DNA of 64,000 nt from NCBI RefSeq assembly GCF_000165485.1, contig NC_014623.1, positions 3,863,501-3,927,500 of the forward strand. Reading direction: 5' to 3'. Both the position numbers and the translations under genes were made by a program. The first letter of the stretch is position 1. The number at the start of each line of letters is the position of its first letter. Origin of the DNA: Stigmatella aurantiaca DW4/3-1. Its GTDB lineage: Bacteria > Myxococcota > Myxococcia > Myxococcales > Myxococcaceae. Under the pieces are notes generated by a model. It saw only the letters and a program-made list of their open reading frames with translations, did no database searches and was not told the DNA's origin. This document shows positions 18,056-26,523 of the stretch, piece after piece.

Positions 18056-18153
18056 GTTACATGCCTTGGAGCGCTTGATGCCCTCGCCACCTTCTCGCCC
18101 GCATTGAGATGAGGGTTTTCGCGTTGCCCCTGGGTCCAGCAGGTCTGTCTGGC

Positions 18154-18630
18154 CTACTCCCTGCGCTTGCGGGTCGGCTTCGTGGCACTGGGGGTCAGGT
18201 CCGCACGGACGATGTCTTGCATCAACTGGCGCAGTGCCACGGCCCGCGTGCTGCCGAACACTTGCTCGAACTCGGCCTGCGCGCGAAGCCAGAGCACGCG
18301 GGCGCGCTGGTGGGTGGCCTTCCCTTGCGGCGTCAGGGTCACGGCACGCCTTCTCCGGTCCGAGCCGACTTGCAGGACGATGAGCCCTTCTTTCAGCAGC
18401 GGGCGGAGGTTGTGCGTGAGCGTCGAGGGATCCATGACAAGCTGCTCCGCGAGCTCGTTCACGGTCTTCGGGCCTTGCTCGTGAACGCGGTGCAGAATCG
18501 AGTACTGCGTTGTCCGGATACCGCTCGGCGCGAGCGCCTGATCGTAGAACTGGGTGACGTGACGCGACGCCTGCCTGAGGGCCTGACAGTTGCAGAGGGT
18601 CCAAGGGAACTCTTCGTCGTAGGGCATCAT
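18154..18630 (-). CDS. MarR-family transcriptional regulator
   Basis: 158-residue winged-HTH regulator. The recognition region is KTVNELAEQLVMDPSTLTHN, and the beta-wing is GSDRRRRAVTLTPQGK. Flanking helices form the dimer interface. Cys13 and Cys15 near the N-terminus (TLCNCQAL) could sense oxidation, which is speculative. It is transcribed divergently from the MFS transporter at 18730. The shared 99-base spacer contains a 16-base perfect palindrome, so repression of the transporter and autoregulation are the simplest model. Confidence 0.9.
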   Translation of the reverse strand: MMPYDEEFPWTLCNCQALRQASRHVTQFYDQALAPSGIRTTQYSILHRVHEQGPKTVNELAEQLVMDPSTLTHNLRPLLKEGLIVLQVGSDRRRRAVTLTPQGKATHQRARVLWLRAQAEFEQVFGSTRAVALRQLMQDIVRADLTPSATKPTRKRRE

Positions 18631-18693
18631 CCGTTCCGGAAAGAGCGCGGAAGTGTATCCGCCCGGGACGTCCTTCTGCTTTGGAATCTAACG

Positions 18694-18709
18694 GCGCGCC
18701 CGGGCGCGC
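18694..18709. promoter_or_regulatory. 16-base palindrome between the MarR and MFS genes (candidate operator)
   Basis: GCGCGCCCGGGCGCGC is perfectly self-complementary and lies 20 bases upstream of the MFS ATG, just before its Shine-Dalgarno sequence. Flanking GAATC (18684-18688) and GATTC (18710-18714) add an imperfect outer repeat. Length and position fit a MarR dimer site, although GC-rich sequence makes chance palindromes more likely. Confidence 0.4.
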
Positions 18710-18729
18710 GATTCTGAGGAGGTGTTGCC

Positions 18730-20001
18730 ATGAGCCAACGCAAGATTCACTACGCGTGGGTGGTCGCCGCCGCCGTGTTCGTCGTGCTGCTGTGCTCCGC
18801 CGGCGTGCGGGCAACCCCCAGTGTGCTCATCGTCCCGCTCGAGCGGGAGTTCGGTTGGAGCCGGGCCCTCATTTCCGGGGCCGTGTCGCTGAACCTCGTG
18901 CTCTATGGGCTCGTGGGTCCCTTTGCCGCCGCGCTCATGCAGGCTTTTGGCATCCGCCGCACGACGGTGGTCTCGCTGTCCATCATCGCGGTGGGGGTCG
19001 CCCTGACGAACTTCATGAGCGCCCCTTGGCAGCTCTTCTCGTTCTGGGGAGTGCTCGTGGGACTCGGAACGGGCACGACGGCGATGGTGCTCGGGGCGAC
19101 GGTGGTCCATCGGTGGTTCGTTGCCCGCCGTGGGCTGGTGATGGGCCTGCTCACCGCCAGCACGGCGACGGGCCAACTCGTCTTCCTGCCGGTGCTGGCC
19201 TCGCTGGCCGAGCACCATGGCTGGCGCAGTGTTTCGCTCTCCGTCGCCGCCATCGTCGCGCTCATCATTCCATTCGTCGCACTCGTCTTTCGAGACCGCC
19301 CGTCGGATGTCGGAGCGCGCCCTTACGGAGCAGCGCCTGGCGTGGAAGACGAGGCCCCTGTGTCCACCAACCCCCTCTTGAACGCGCTTGGCGCCTTGGG
19401 CCGCGCGGCCCGGCTGCGTGATTTCTGGCTGCTGGCGGGGAGCTTCTTCATCTGTGGGGCGACGACGAATGGTCTGGTGGGGACCCATCTCGTCCCTGCC
19501 TGCATGGACCATGGGATTCCGGAGGTTCAAGCCGCGGGTCTTCTGGCGGTGATGGGAATCTTCGATCTCGTGGGCACGACCGCGAGCGGCTGGTTGTCGG
19601 ACCGCTTTGACAGCCGCTGGCTGCTCTTCTGGTACTACGGCCTGAGGGGGCTCGCGCTGCTCTACCTGCCCGCCGCGTTCGAGATGTCCGTCTTCGGCCT
19701 GCCGTTGTTCGCGGTCTTTTACGGCCTCGATTGGATTGCGACGGTCCCTCCCACGGTCCGCCTCACGACTCAAACCGTGGGGCCCGCGGATGGCCCGATC
19801 GCGTTCGGGTGGATCGTCGCCGCGCACCAAGTGGGGGCTGGCGTGGGGGCGCTGGGCGCCGGTGTGGTGCGCACGGCCTTGGAGACGTACACACCAGCCT
19901 GGGTGGTTGCCGGAATCATCTGCATGGTCGCCTCCGTTTTGGTGCTACGCATCGGTCGCCGCCCACGCCTGCCCTCCCTCACCGGGGAGCAGCCTGCTTG
20001 A
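18730..20001 (+). CDS. Major facilitator superfamily transporter
   Basis: 423 residues with twelve hydrophobic segments. The opening KIHYAWVVAAAVFVVLL and the pattern PLEREFGWSRALISGAVSL are typical of the oxalate/formate and monocarboxylate type MFS group. The loop between helices 8 and 9 reads ASGWLSDRFDSRWLLFWYY, matching the conserved GxxxDR-type motif. A clear Shine-Dalgarno (GAGGAGG) precedes the ATG. Substrate not determinable; the divergent MarR gene points to an inducible export or uptake role for a small organic acid or toxic compound. Confidence 0.88.
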   Translation: MSQRKIHYAWVVAAAVFVVLLCSAGVRATPSVLIVPLEREFGWSRALISGAVSLNLVLYGLVGPFAAALMQAFGIRRTTVVSLSIIAVGVALTNFMSAPWQLFSFWGVLVGLGTGTTAMVLGATVVHRWFVARRGLVMGLLTASTATGQLVFLPVLASLAEHHGWRSVSLSVAAIVALIIPFVALVFRDRPSDVGARPYGAAPGVEDEAPVSTNPLLNALGALGRAARLRDFWLLAGSFFICGATTNGLVGTHLVPACMDHGIPEVQAAGLLAVMGIFDLVGTTASGWLSDRFDSRWLLFWYYGLRGLALLYLPAAFEMSVFGLPLFAVFYGLDWIATVPPTVRLTTQTVGPADGPIAFGWIVAAHQVGAGVGALGAGVVRTALETYTPAWVVAGIICMVASVLVLRIGRRPRLPSLTGEQPA

Positions 20002-20080
20002 GCGATTCTCCGGCAAGGGGCGGGGCTGGGTGGCACGATGGTGTCCGGCGTCCTTCGGCGCCTCTCTCAGGGGATTCATC

Positions 20081-21700
20081 ATGTCGAGCCTCCTCGAAAA
20101 CCTTTTCTCCTCCGTGAATGCGGTCCCGGCCTCCGCCCGCATTCCTGAGTTCACCGAGCAGCGCGAATACCTGGTCGATGGCAAGCTCCTCACCTGGCAC
20201 GGGGAGCTCAACCCGGTGCGCAGCCCCATCTGTGTGCGGACGGACCGGGGGCTCGAGCAGAAGGTCATCGGCAGCACGCCGCTGCTCACCTCACATGAGT
20301 CCTTGGCCGCGCTGGATGCGGCGGTGCGCGCATATGATCTGGGCCGTGGCGCGTGGCCCACCATGCGGCTGGCCGAGCGCATCGAGCACGTGGAGCGCTT
20401 CATCACCCGCATGCAGGAGCAGCGGCAGCCCGTTGTGAACCTCCTCATGTGGGAGATCGGCAAGACGCAGAAGGACGCCGAGAAGGAATTCGACCGCACG
20501 CGGGACTACCTCGTTGAAACCCTGTCGGCCCTCAAGGAACTGGATCGCAACTCGGCGAGGTTCGTCCAGGAGCAGGGCATCATGGGGCAGGTGCGCCGCG
20601 TGCCGCTGGGCGTGGCGCTGTGCATGGGGCCTTACAACTACCCGCTCAACGAGACGTTCACCACGCTGTTTCCCGCGCTGCTCATGGGCAACACCGTCGT
20701 CTTCAAGCCAGCCAAGTTTGGCGTGCTCCTCATCCGCCCCTTGCTCGAGTCGTTCCGCGACAGCTTCCCCCCGGGCGTCATCAACATCATCTACGGCCGG
20801 GGCCGCGAGACGGTGGGGGCCCTGATGGAGAGCGGCAAGGTGGACGTGTTCGCCTTCATCGGCACCAACCAGGGCGCCAGTGAGCTGAAGAAGATGCACC
20901 CCAAGCCGCACCGCCTCAAGGCCGTGCTCGGCCTGGATGCGAAGAACCCAGCCATCATCCTTCCGGATGCGGATCTGGAGAACGCGGTGAATGAGTGCAT
21001 CCTGGGCACGCTGTCCTTCAACGGCCAGCGGTGCACGGCGCTCAAGGTTCTCCTGGTGCACAAGCAGATCCTCGGGCCCTTCCTGGAGAAGTTCACCGCT
21101 GCCGTCAGCAAGCTCAAGCCGGGGCTGCCCTGGGAGCCCGGCGTGTCGCTCACGCCGTTGCCGGAGCCCAGCAAGCCCGCCTACCTCAAGGGGCTCGTGG
21201 ATGATGCGCTGCGGCACGGCGCCCAGGTGATCAACCCCCATGGGGGAGAGATTCTCGGCTCCTTCTTCTTTCCGGCCATCGTGTCCCCGGTGAACGAGAA
21301 GATGCGGCTGTTTTACGAGGAGCAGTTCGGCCCCGTGATTCCCATCGTGCCCTTCGAGGAGGACGACGAGGCCATCCGCTACGTGGTGAACTCGCCCTTT
21401 GGGCAGCAGCTGAGCCTCTTCGGCAAGGACTCCAAGCGCATCGGGCACCTGATTGACGCGTTCGCCAACCAGGCCGGGCGCATCAACCTCAACACCCAGT
21501 GCCAGCGCGGGCCGGACACCTTCCCTTTCAGCGGCCGCAAGGACTCGGCGGAGGGCACCCTCTCGGTGTCAGATGCGCTGCGCGTGTTCTCCATTCGCAC
21601 CCTCGTGGCCACGAAGACGACGGCGGAGAACAAGGCCTTGGTTCACAACATCCTCACCCACCGGGACTCGGCCTTCCTCACGACGGATTACATCTTCTGA
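20081..21700 (+). CDS. gapN: NADP-dependent glyceraldehyde-3-phosphate dehydrogenase-like aldehyde dehydrogenase
   Basis: 539-residue aldehyde dehydrogenase of the GapN-like type, which oxidises glyceraldehyde 3-phosphate to 3-phosphoglycerate without ATP formation. The nucleophile is Cys318 in SFNGQRCTALK, the cofactor region is VFKPAKFGVLL and the oxyanion-hole region is PYNYPLNE. The motif that normally carries the general-base glutamate (LELGGK) reads LGLDAKNPA, so the glutamate is not in its standard place. The start ATG 20081 has an AGGGGA Shine-Dalgarno; the frame upstream of it lies in the MFS gene. A different aldehyde substrate is possible. Confidence 0.82.
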   Translation: MSSLLENLFSSVNAVPASARIPEFTEQREYLVDGKLLTWHGELNPVRSPICVRTDRGLEQKVIGSTPLLTSHESLAALDAAVRAYDLGRGAWPTMRLAERIEHVERFITRMQEQRQPVVNLLMWEIGKTQKDAEKEFDRTRDYLVETLSALKELDRNSARFVQEQGIMGQVRRVPLGVALCMGPYNYPLNETFTTLFPALLMGNTVVFKPAKFGVLLIRPLLESFRDSFPPGVINIIYGRGRETVGALMESGKVDVFAFIGTNQGASELKKMHPKPHRLKAVLGLDAKNPAIILPDADLENAVNECILGTLSFNGQRCTALKVLLVHKQILGPFLEKFTAAVSKLKPGLPWEPGVSLTPLPEPSKPAYLKGLVDDALRHGAQVINPHGGEILGSFFFPAIVSPVNEKMRLFYEEQFGPVIPIVPFEEDDEAIRYVVNSPFGQQLSLFGKDSKRIGHLIDAFANQAGRINLNTQCQRGPDTFPFSGRKDSAEGTLSVSDALRVFSIRTLVATKTTAENKALVHNILTHRDSAFLTTDYIF

Positions 21701-21717
21701 GGGGCGCTGGGGTTTGA

Positions 21718-22575
21718 TCAGGCCTTATCCTGTGCAGGAAGCTTGGAGGCCGTGGCGCTGGAGCCACGGACCCCGAGCAGGGTCCGCCACGCGGTGGCCA
21801 GCAGGATGATGCCTCCCCCGAGCAGTGCCCAGGGTCCTGGTTGCTCGCCCGCCACCAGAAAGGCCCACACTGGGTTGAGCACGGGCTCCAGGAGCACCAG
21901 CAGGGAGGTCTCCACCGCGGGGACTTCGCGCAGGCCCCGGTGAAAGAGGGCATAGCCCATGCCCAACTGGAAAACGCCCAGGAAGGCGAGCAGTCCGAGG
22001 TCCATCAGGGTGGGCGTGGGGCCTTGCAGGGCAGGCCCCAGGACGCTCAGGCCCGCGAGGAGGTTGCCCCAGATGAGAATGGCGGAGCCTTCCGTGCTCG
22101 CGGCGCGCATTCCGAGGATCGTGAGCGCGAAGGCCACGCCGGACCCCATGGCGACAAGGTTGCCTTGGAGTTGCCCTGACGAAAGCTGGTCGAAGAAGAA
22201 CAGGCTCAGGCCCAGCAGGAAGACGGGCACGGCCACCCACTCCCCGCGTGAAGGCCGCTCCCCCAGGAGCAGCGGCGAGAGGAGCAGCACATAGAGGGGG
22301 GCCGTGTCCTGCAGGAAGATGGCGTTGGCGGAGGTGGTGAGCTTGTTGGCGAAGATGAACAACACCACCGTGGCCGCGTAGGCCGTTGCCACGCCGAGCA
22401 TCCGGACGGTGGGACGGCGGCGGCCATCCGAGAAGACGAGGAACAGCATCAAGGCGGCGATCAAGGATCGCCCGGACGCAAGCTGGAAGGCGTTGAGGGT
22501 GGACAACTTGATGGCGGCGCCAGCCGTGGACCAGAGCACGGCGGCACCCAGCAGGTAGAGGCGAGGGCGGAGCAT
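21718..22575 (-). CDS. EamA/RhaT-family (DMT) transporter
   Basis: 285 residues with ten hydrophobic helices in two EamA repeats of five (first ending near GLSLFFFDQL, second starting GNLVAMGSGVAFAL). Repeat hallmarks are LWSTAGAAIKL near the N-terminus and LLEPVLNPVWAFLVAGE in the ninth helix, the standard DMT signature. I used ATG 22575; a GTG at 22608 would add 11 polar residues. It is probably an inner-membrane exporter of amino acids or other metabolites. Substrate unknown. Confidence 0.85.
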   Translation of the reverse strand: MLRPRLYLLGAAVLWSTAGAAIKLSTLNAFQLASGRSLIAALMLFLVFSDGRRRPTVRMLGVATAYAATVVLFIFANKLTTSANAIFLQDTAPLYVLLLSPLLLGERPSRGEWVAVPVFLLGLSLFFFDQLSSGQLQGNLVAMGSGVAFALTILGMRAASTEGSAILIWGNLLAGLSVLGPALQGPTPTLMDLGLLAFLGVFQLGMGYALFHRGLREVPAVETSLLVLLEPVLNPVWAFLVAGEQPGPWALLGGGIILLATAWRTLLGVRGSSATASKLPAQDKA

Positions 22576-22738
22576 GGGGGCGGTGGTGGCTGGACATAGC
22601 TGGCCCACCGTGACGAGTCCATGAGAGGAGACGCGCGTACCGTGAGCCCCGCGTGCCTCAATTCAAGCGTTCCTCCCAATGAGGCGTGTTAACCTCGCGA
22701 TGCTACATAAACGCGAATTACTCACCTGGGAGTCGAAA

Positions 22739-23023
22739 ATGCGCGCGAAGATGATCGGTGGGCTGTTGATGCTGGGACTGCTGTCGGCCGGGTGTGGTGG
22801 GACGGGAATGGAGCCGGAAGTGGACGCAGAGGCCTTGCAGAGCCAGGATCAGACGCTCGCCGCGCCGGCCTGTGCCGCAGGCTATACCGAGTACCTCATC
22901 TGGGATTGTGAGCGGACCTGTCCCCGGAATGGCAACGCCAATGTGCTGAACCGCTACTGCACCAACGGCACCACCGAATACCTGGCCGGCGCCGTGAGCC
23001 GGAGCTGCGGCGCCTGTTACTGA
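22739..23023 (+). CDS. Small cysteine-rich lipoprotein
   Basis: 94 residues. The ATG at 22739 has a GGGAG Shine-Dalgarno and starts a signal peptide with a good lipobox (LLSAGC). The mature part has six further cysteines (CAAGYTEYL, WDCERTC, NRYCTNG, SCGACY), which suggests disulfide bonding outside the cytoplasm. Small lipoproteins of this kind are numerous in myxobacteria; no function is known. A weak hairpin (GGCCCC...GGGGCC, 23024-23049) directly follows the stop. Confidence 0.7.
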   Translation: MRAKMIGGLLMLGLLSAGCGGTGMEPEVDAEALQSQDQTLAAPACAAGYTEYLIWDCERTCPRNGNANVLNRYCTNGTTEYLAGAVSRSCGACY

Positions 23024-23157
23024 GGCCCCTGCAAGGGGGGCGTGGGGCCACCCCGCCGATAGGCGGTCCATGGCATCCTCACCTTGAGTTTTTTGCCGGG
23101 TGAGGACATAGGAGCGCGCTCCTCGTCCTTCTCCTGGGCCCTCGAGCAAAGATCAGA

Positions 23158-25008
23158 ATGGCTACTGGTTCACCTCGCACCTACCTCACTCCCGCGCTGG
23201 GATGGTGCTTGCTCCACGGTCTGTGTGCTCTCCCGCTTTTTGGAACGGAATTGCTGCGCGCCATCGAGCGGGCCCCGGCGGACCCGCGCGTTGCGCTCGC
23301 CGTGGGGGCGCTCGTGCAGGCCCTCTTTCTGGGGCTTGTCGCGTTCGCCGTGACGCTCCCGTTCCTCGTGCTGCGGCGGGGGTACGTCTGGGCCGCCTCC
23401 CTCGTCACGGCCCTGCTGCTCGCCTTTCTGGTCCTGGATTCATTCATTCATGCCTCGCTGGGATTCCATGTGAATGGGCTCGTCTTGGCGGTGGCGATGC
23501 AGGCGTCCGCGATTGGAGAGACGGGGCTGCGGCGGGAAGAGGTGATGGAGATCGCCGCCCTCGGTGCCGTGGTGCTGGGGCTCGATGTGTGGGCGGGCAC
23601 GTGGGTGTTGCGCCGGTTCGCCACGCCTCGGGGCCCGTGGCGCTGGGTGCTCGTCCTTCTGCTGCTTTGGGGAGGGGAGCGCGTCGCCACGGCTTACCTC
23701 CTCTTCTCAGCTGGGGAGTCCGTGCAGGCCGCGGCCACCATTCTTCCCCTTCAGCCGCCCGTCCGCATGAACCGGCTCTTGGCGACGCTCACCGGCCGGC
23801 CCGCCTCGGCGGGGTTGCGCTTCGGGGCGACGCCCCACGCGGGAACCTCCGCGGCGAAGGTGGCGCCTTCGGAGATCCATTTTTCCCGGCGGCCGGACGT
23901 GGTGGTGCTCTTGGCCGAGAGCCTCCGCGCCGACTTCTTCACCCCGGAGATCATGCCCCTCATGAGCCGTCGCGCGGAGGGAGGGACGGCCTTTCTGCGC
24001 CACTACAGTGCGGCGAGCTCCACCGACTATTCGCTCTTCAGCCTGTTCTACTCGCTGGATGCCCAGCGGAGGGACGCGGTGATGGGGGCGGGCCAAACGC
24101 CGCTGCTCTTTCCGGTGCTGCGCGAGAATGGCTACCGCGTGGCGCTGCTCGCGGCGTCCTCGGTGGATTGGATGGGGCTGAAGGATACGGTCTTCCGCGA
24201 TGTCCGTGATGGGTTGATCACGAACTATGAGGGGAAGCACCGCGTCAAGGACGCGGCGATGCTTGAGGATGCCCGGCGCATTCTTCGGGAGACGCCGCTC
24301 GATCAGCCGCTGTTCCTCTTCGTCTTCTTCGTAGGCACGCACTTCAACTACGACTATCCGCCCCGGGCCGCGGTGTTCTCCCCGGCATGGGACGGGAAGG
24401 GCTCCCTCTCCGCTACCCGCATTCCCGCGGAAGAGTTGCGCGCCCGTGCCCAGAACGCCGCCTATGAAGTCGACCTGAAGATCGACGAGCTGCTCTCCGA
24501 GATGGAGACAATCCGCGTCAACCCTCCGCTGATCATCTTCAGCTCTGACCATGGTGAGGAGTTCCGGGAGCATGGCCGCGTCGGCCATGGCTCGGATGTG
24601 TCCAGCTCTCAGCTCCACGTCCCCATGGTCATCATCGATGGGCAGCTGCCTCCTGGCCGCGTCGATACCCTCACGGGCCACATCGATGTGGTGCCCACGC
24701 TCTTTTCTTTGCTGGGCGACAGGCATGATCCGGTGCTGTTCGGGGATGGCGCGTCGATGCTCACGCCCGATCCCACCCGCTACCTGCTGGCCACCGTGGG
24801 CTGGGAGCCCCGGTATGCGCTGATTGGCCAGTCCCTCAAGGTGGTGTTCGGGCCCGCGCAGCCGGGCACGCTCATCACCGATCCAGACGATCGGCCGCTT
24901 CTGGATGCGAGCAGCCGTTTTGCCGACGAGGTGCCCCGGCTCCTGCGCCGCTTGCGCGACAGCGGGAGCGCGCCGACTTCGCCCAGCCCCTCCCCGGCAA
25001 GTCCCTGA
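23158..25008 (+). CDS. YejM/PbgA-like inner-membrane sulfatase-fold protein
   Basis: 616 residues. Five hydrophobic helices occupy about residues 10-190, followed by a periplasmic alkaline-phosphatase/sulfatase fold (about 235-590). Visible sites are DVVVLLAESLRADFF (first metal Glu/Asp region), candidate nucleophile Thr289 in ASSTDYSLFSLFYS, and the SSDHGEEFREHG metal motif followed by VGHG. The architecture (five helices, DUF3413-like, then sulfatase) is that of YejM/PbgA proteins that control LPS amount or transfer phospholipid headgroups. Which of these applies cannot be told. The C-terminus is Ser/Pro-rich. Confidence 0.8.
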   Translation: MATGSPRTYLTPALGWCLLHGLCALPLFGTELLRAIERAPADPRVALAVGALVQALFLGLVAFAVTLPFLVLRRGYVWAASLVTALLLAFLVLDSFIHASLGFHVNGLVLAVAMQASAIGETGLRREEVMEIAALGAVVLGLDVWAGTWVLRRFATPRGPWRWVLVLLLLWGGERVATAYLLFSAGESVQAAATILPLQPPVRMNRLLATLTGRPASAGLRFGATPHAGTSAAKVAPSEIHFSRRPDVVVLLAESLRADFFTPEIMPLMSRRAEGGTAFLRHYSAASSTDYSLFSLFYSLDAQRRDAVMGAGQTPLLFPVLRENGYRVALLAASSVDWMGLKDTVFRDVRDGLITNYEGKHRVKDAAMLEDARRILRETPLDQPLFLFVFFVGTHFNYDYPPRAAVFSPAWDGKGSLSATRIPAEELRARAQNAAYEVDLKIDELLSEMETIRVNPPLIIFSSDHGEEFREHGRVGHGSDVSSSQLHVPMVIIDGQLPPGRVDTLTGHIDVVPTLFSLLGDRHDPVLFGDGASMLTPDPTRYLLATVGWEPRYALIGQSLKVVFGPAQPGTLITDPDDRPLLDASSRFADEVPRLLRRLRDSGSAPTSPSPSPASP

Positions 25009-25103
25009 CGGGGAACGTTTTCACCTGTTGAAGGCGGGCCGGAGGCCGGCCCTGCCGATCGTCCGGTGCGCTGAGGCACGGCACCTGGAGGTGACGGGGT
25101 GGC

Positions 25104-25634
25104 TTATGCCCCGGGCTTGCTCTTTCCCGCGGCTCCTGCGGAGAGGTGAGGGTGCTCCGGCGACTCTTCTTCCCGGATGACCGTCTGCCCCAGGGCGTGC
25201 AGCATCGGCATGTTGGTCGCGGTGATGTACTGCACGGCGTGGCCCTCCAACGCGAAGTGTTGGTGCCAGCACCAGGGGGGCGTGTAGAGCGAATCGCCCG
25301 CCTCCCAGTCGAACCGCTTCCCCTCGACGATGGAGTAGCCCTTCCCCGAGATGACGTACATCAATGCCTCGTACGCATGCCGGTGGTTGGACGTTTTGTC
25401 CCCTTGGGCGATCTCCCCAATGCTGCAGCTGACCGCCTTGGTCGGGGCCTTGATGGGGAACACCGGGTGCCCTCGCTCCGCCGAGAAGCCACCCGAGGCG
25501 ATTTCGCCCCGGACGCCCTTATGAAGGCAGGAGGCATCCGGCTGCCGTGACGGGACCACCGTCAGGGAGTTGCGATTCTTCGAGGTGTCCGTGAACGACT
25601 CGGAGCCCTGCTTCTCTTCCGTCACTGGAGCCAT
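25104..25634 (-). CDS. Single-domain cupin resembling half of a gentisate 1,2-dioxygenase (last gene of the AHBA cluster)
   Basis: 176 residues. The metal-binding cupin motifs are NHRHAYEALMYVISGKG and GDSLYTPPWCWHQH; the second strongly resembles the GDxVLTPxWxWHxH motif of gentisate-type ring-cleaving dioxygenases. Gentisate dioxygenase has two cupins, whereas this has one. I chose ATG 25634, which has GAGGA six bases upstream; a GTG at 25658 that overlaps the preceding stop (GTGA) is the alternative. In context the natural substrate is an aminohydroxybenzoate derivative, so ring cleavage or another metal-dependent oxidation is plausible but unproven. Confidence 0.75.
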   Translation of the reverse strand: MAPVTEEKQGSESFTDTSKNRNSLTVVPSRQPDASCLHKGVRGEIASGGFSAERGHPVFPIKAPTKAVSCSIGEIAQGDKTSNHRHAYEALMYVISGKGYSIVEGKRFDWEAGDSLYTPPWCWHQHFALEGHAVQYITATNMPMLHALGQTVIREEESPEHPHLSAGAAGKSKPGA

Positions 25635-25654
25635 CGTTGTTCCTCGGAAATCGT

Positions 25655-26461
25655 TCACGCTGCTTGGGAGGAGGCTTGCCCGACCTGCCGCTGGAGCCGC
25701 AGGTACATGTGATCGAAGAAGTTCCTGCGCGCATCCAGGGCCTTCAGCGTCCCGACCGCCAGGTCCAGGCGCCCCCGGGGGGTCTTCGCCAGGTCCACGG
25801 CGATCTTCCGCAGCACCTCGGCGTGGTCGTCATCCACCATGGCGTGCAGATCGAAGAAGACGCGATCGCGGCGGCTCAGCTCCGGCCACGCCTTCTGGAT
25901 GCCCTTGAGCAGGTAGCCGTACATGTACCGGACGATGCCCTCGGTGGCCACGCCCAGCGCCCCGGCGACCTGCTCCTGCGAGCCGGTGCTGCAGACGTTG
26001 TGGAACGTCTCGATCCACGCCACCGTGGCCACGTCGGGCGTCTCCTCGAGCAGTTGCCGCGCGTCCATCCCCACGGCCGACAGGAAGCGGCGGAACAGGA
26101 CCGGGTGAGGGTAGCGCGCGTCCTCCGGGTCAATCCCCGCCTGGCGCAGTTCCTCCTCGTGGTCAGGGTCCAGCTTCCCGGCCTCCTCGGCCATGTTGCC
26201 CATCAGCGAGGCGCGGTGTTGCGGCGACTCGAGCCGGGAGGTGACCGCGCTCAGGTACTGGGTGAACCGGTAGCTGTAGAAGTAGTACTGGCTGAGCAGA
26301 TCCTTGAGCGCCGCGCGCATGTCCACGAAGTCGCCCCGCCCGATGGCCAGCAGCAGGGGGTGCTTGACAGCGGCGGAGTCGACTGCAAGCGCTTGCAGCC
26401 GGTTGACAAACTCCTCGGGGGAAATCTCGGCTTGGACCAGCTCGGTCAGGTTGTTTCTCAT
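25655..26461 (-). CDS. Heme-oxygenase-like diiron oxidase (HDO/TENA-fold)
   Basis: 268 residues, all-helical heme-oxygenase/TENA fold. The candidate iron ligands of the HDO family are all present: Glu92 or Glu93 and His101 (MAEEAGKLDPDH), Glu174 (ATEGIVRYMYG), and His206-x3-Asp210-x2-His213 (FDLHAMVDDDHAEVL). This last spacing equals that of the Chlamydia protein CADD. HDOs carry out amine N-oxygenation (SznF-type), C-C cleavage (UndA, BesC) or pABA formation (CADD). With an aminophenol pathway next door, N-oxygenation of the amino group is my favoured guess. A CGGAGAG Shine-Dalgarno precedes ATG 26461. Confidence 0.85.
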   Translation of the reverse strand: MRNNLTELVQAEISPEEFVNRLQALAVDSAAVKHPLLLAIGRGDFVDMRAALKDLLSQYYFYSYRFTQYLSAVTSRLESPQHRASLMGNMAEEAGKLDPDHEEELRQAGIDPEDARYPHPVLFRRFLSAVGMDARQLLEETPDVATVAWIETFHNVCSTGSQEQVAGALGVATEGIVRYMYGYLLKGIQKAWPELSRRDRVFFDLHAMVDDDHAEVLRKIAVDLAKTPRGRLDLAVGTLKALDARRNFFDHMYLRLQRQVGQASSQAA

Positions 26462-26523
26462 GGCTTACTCTCCGGGTTTCAGCGTAGTTCGAGGCGGGCG
26501 CGGAAGTGAGCACCCGCCCCGCG

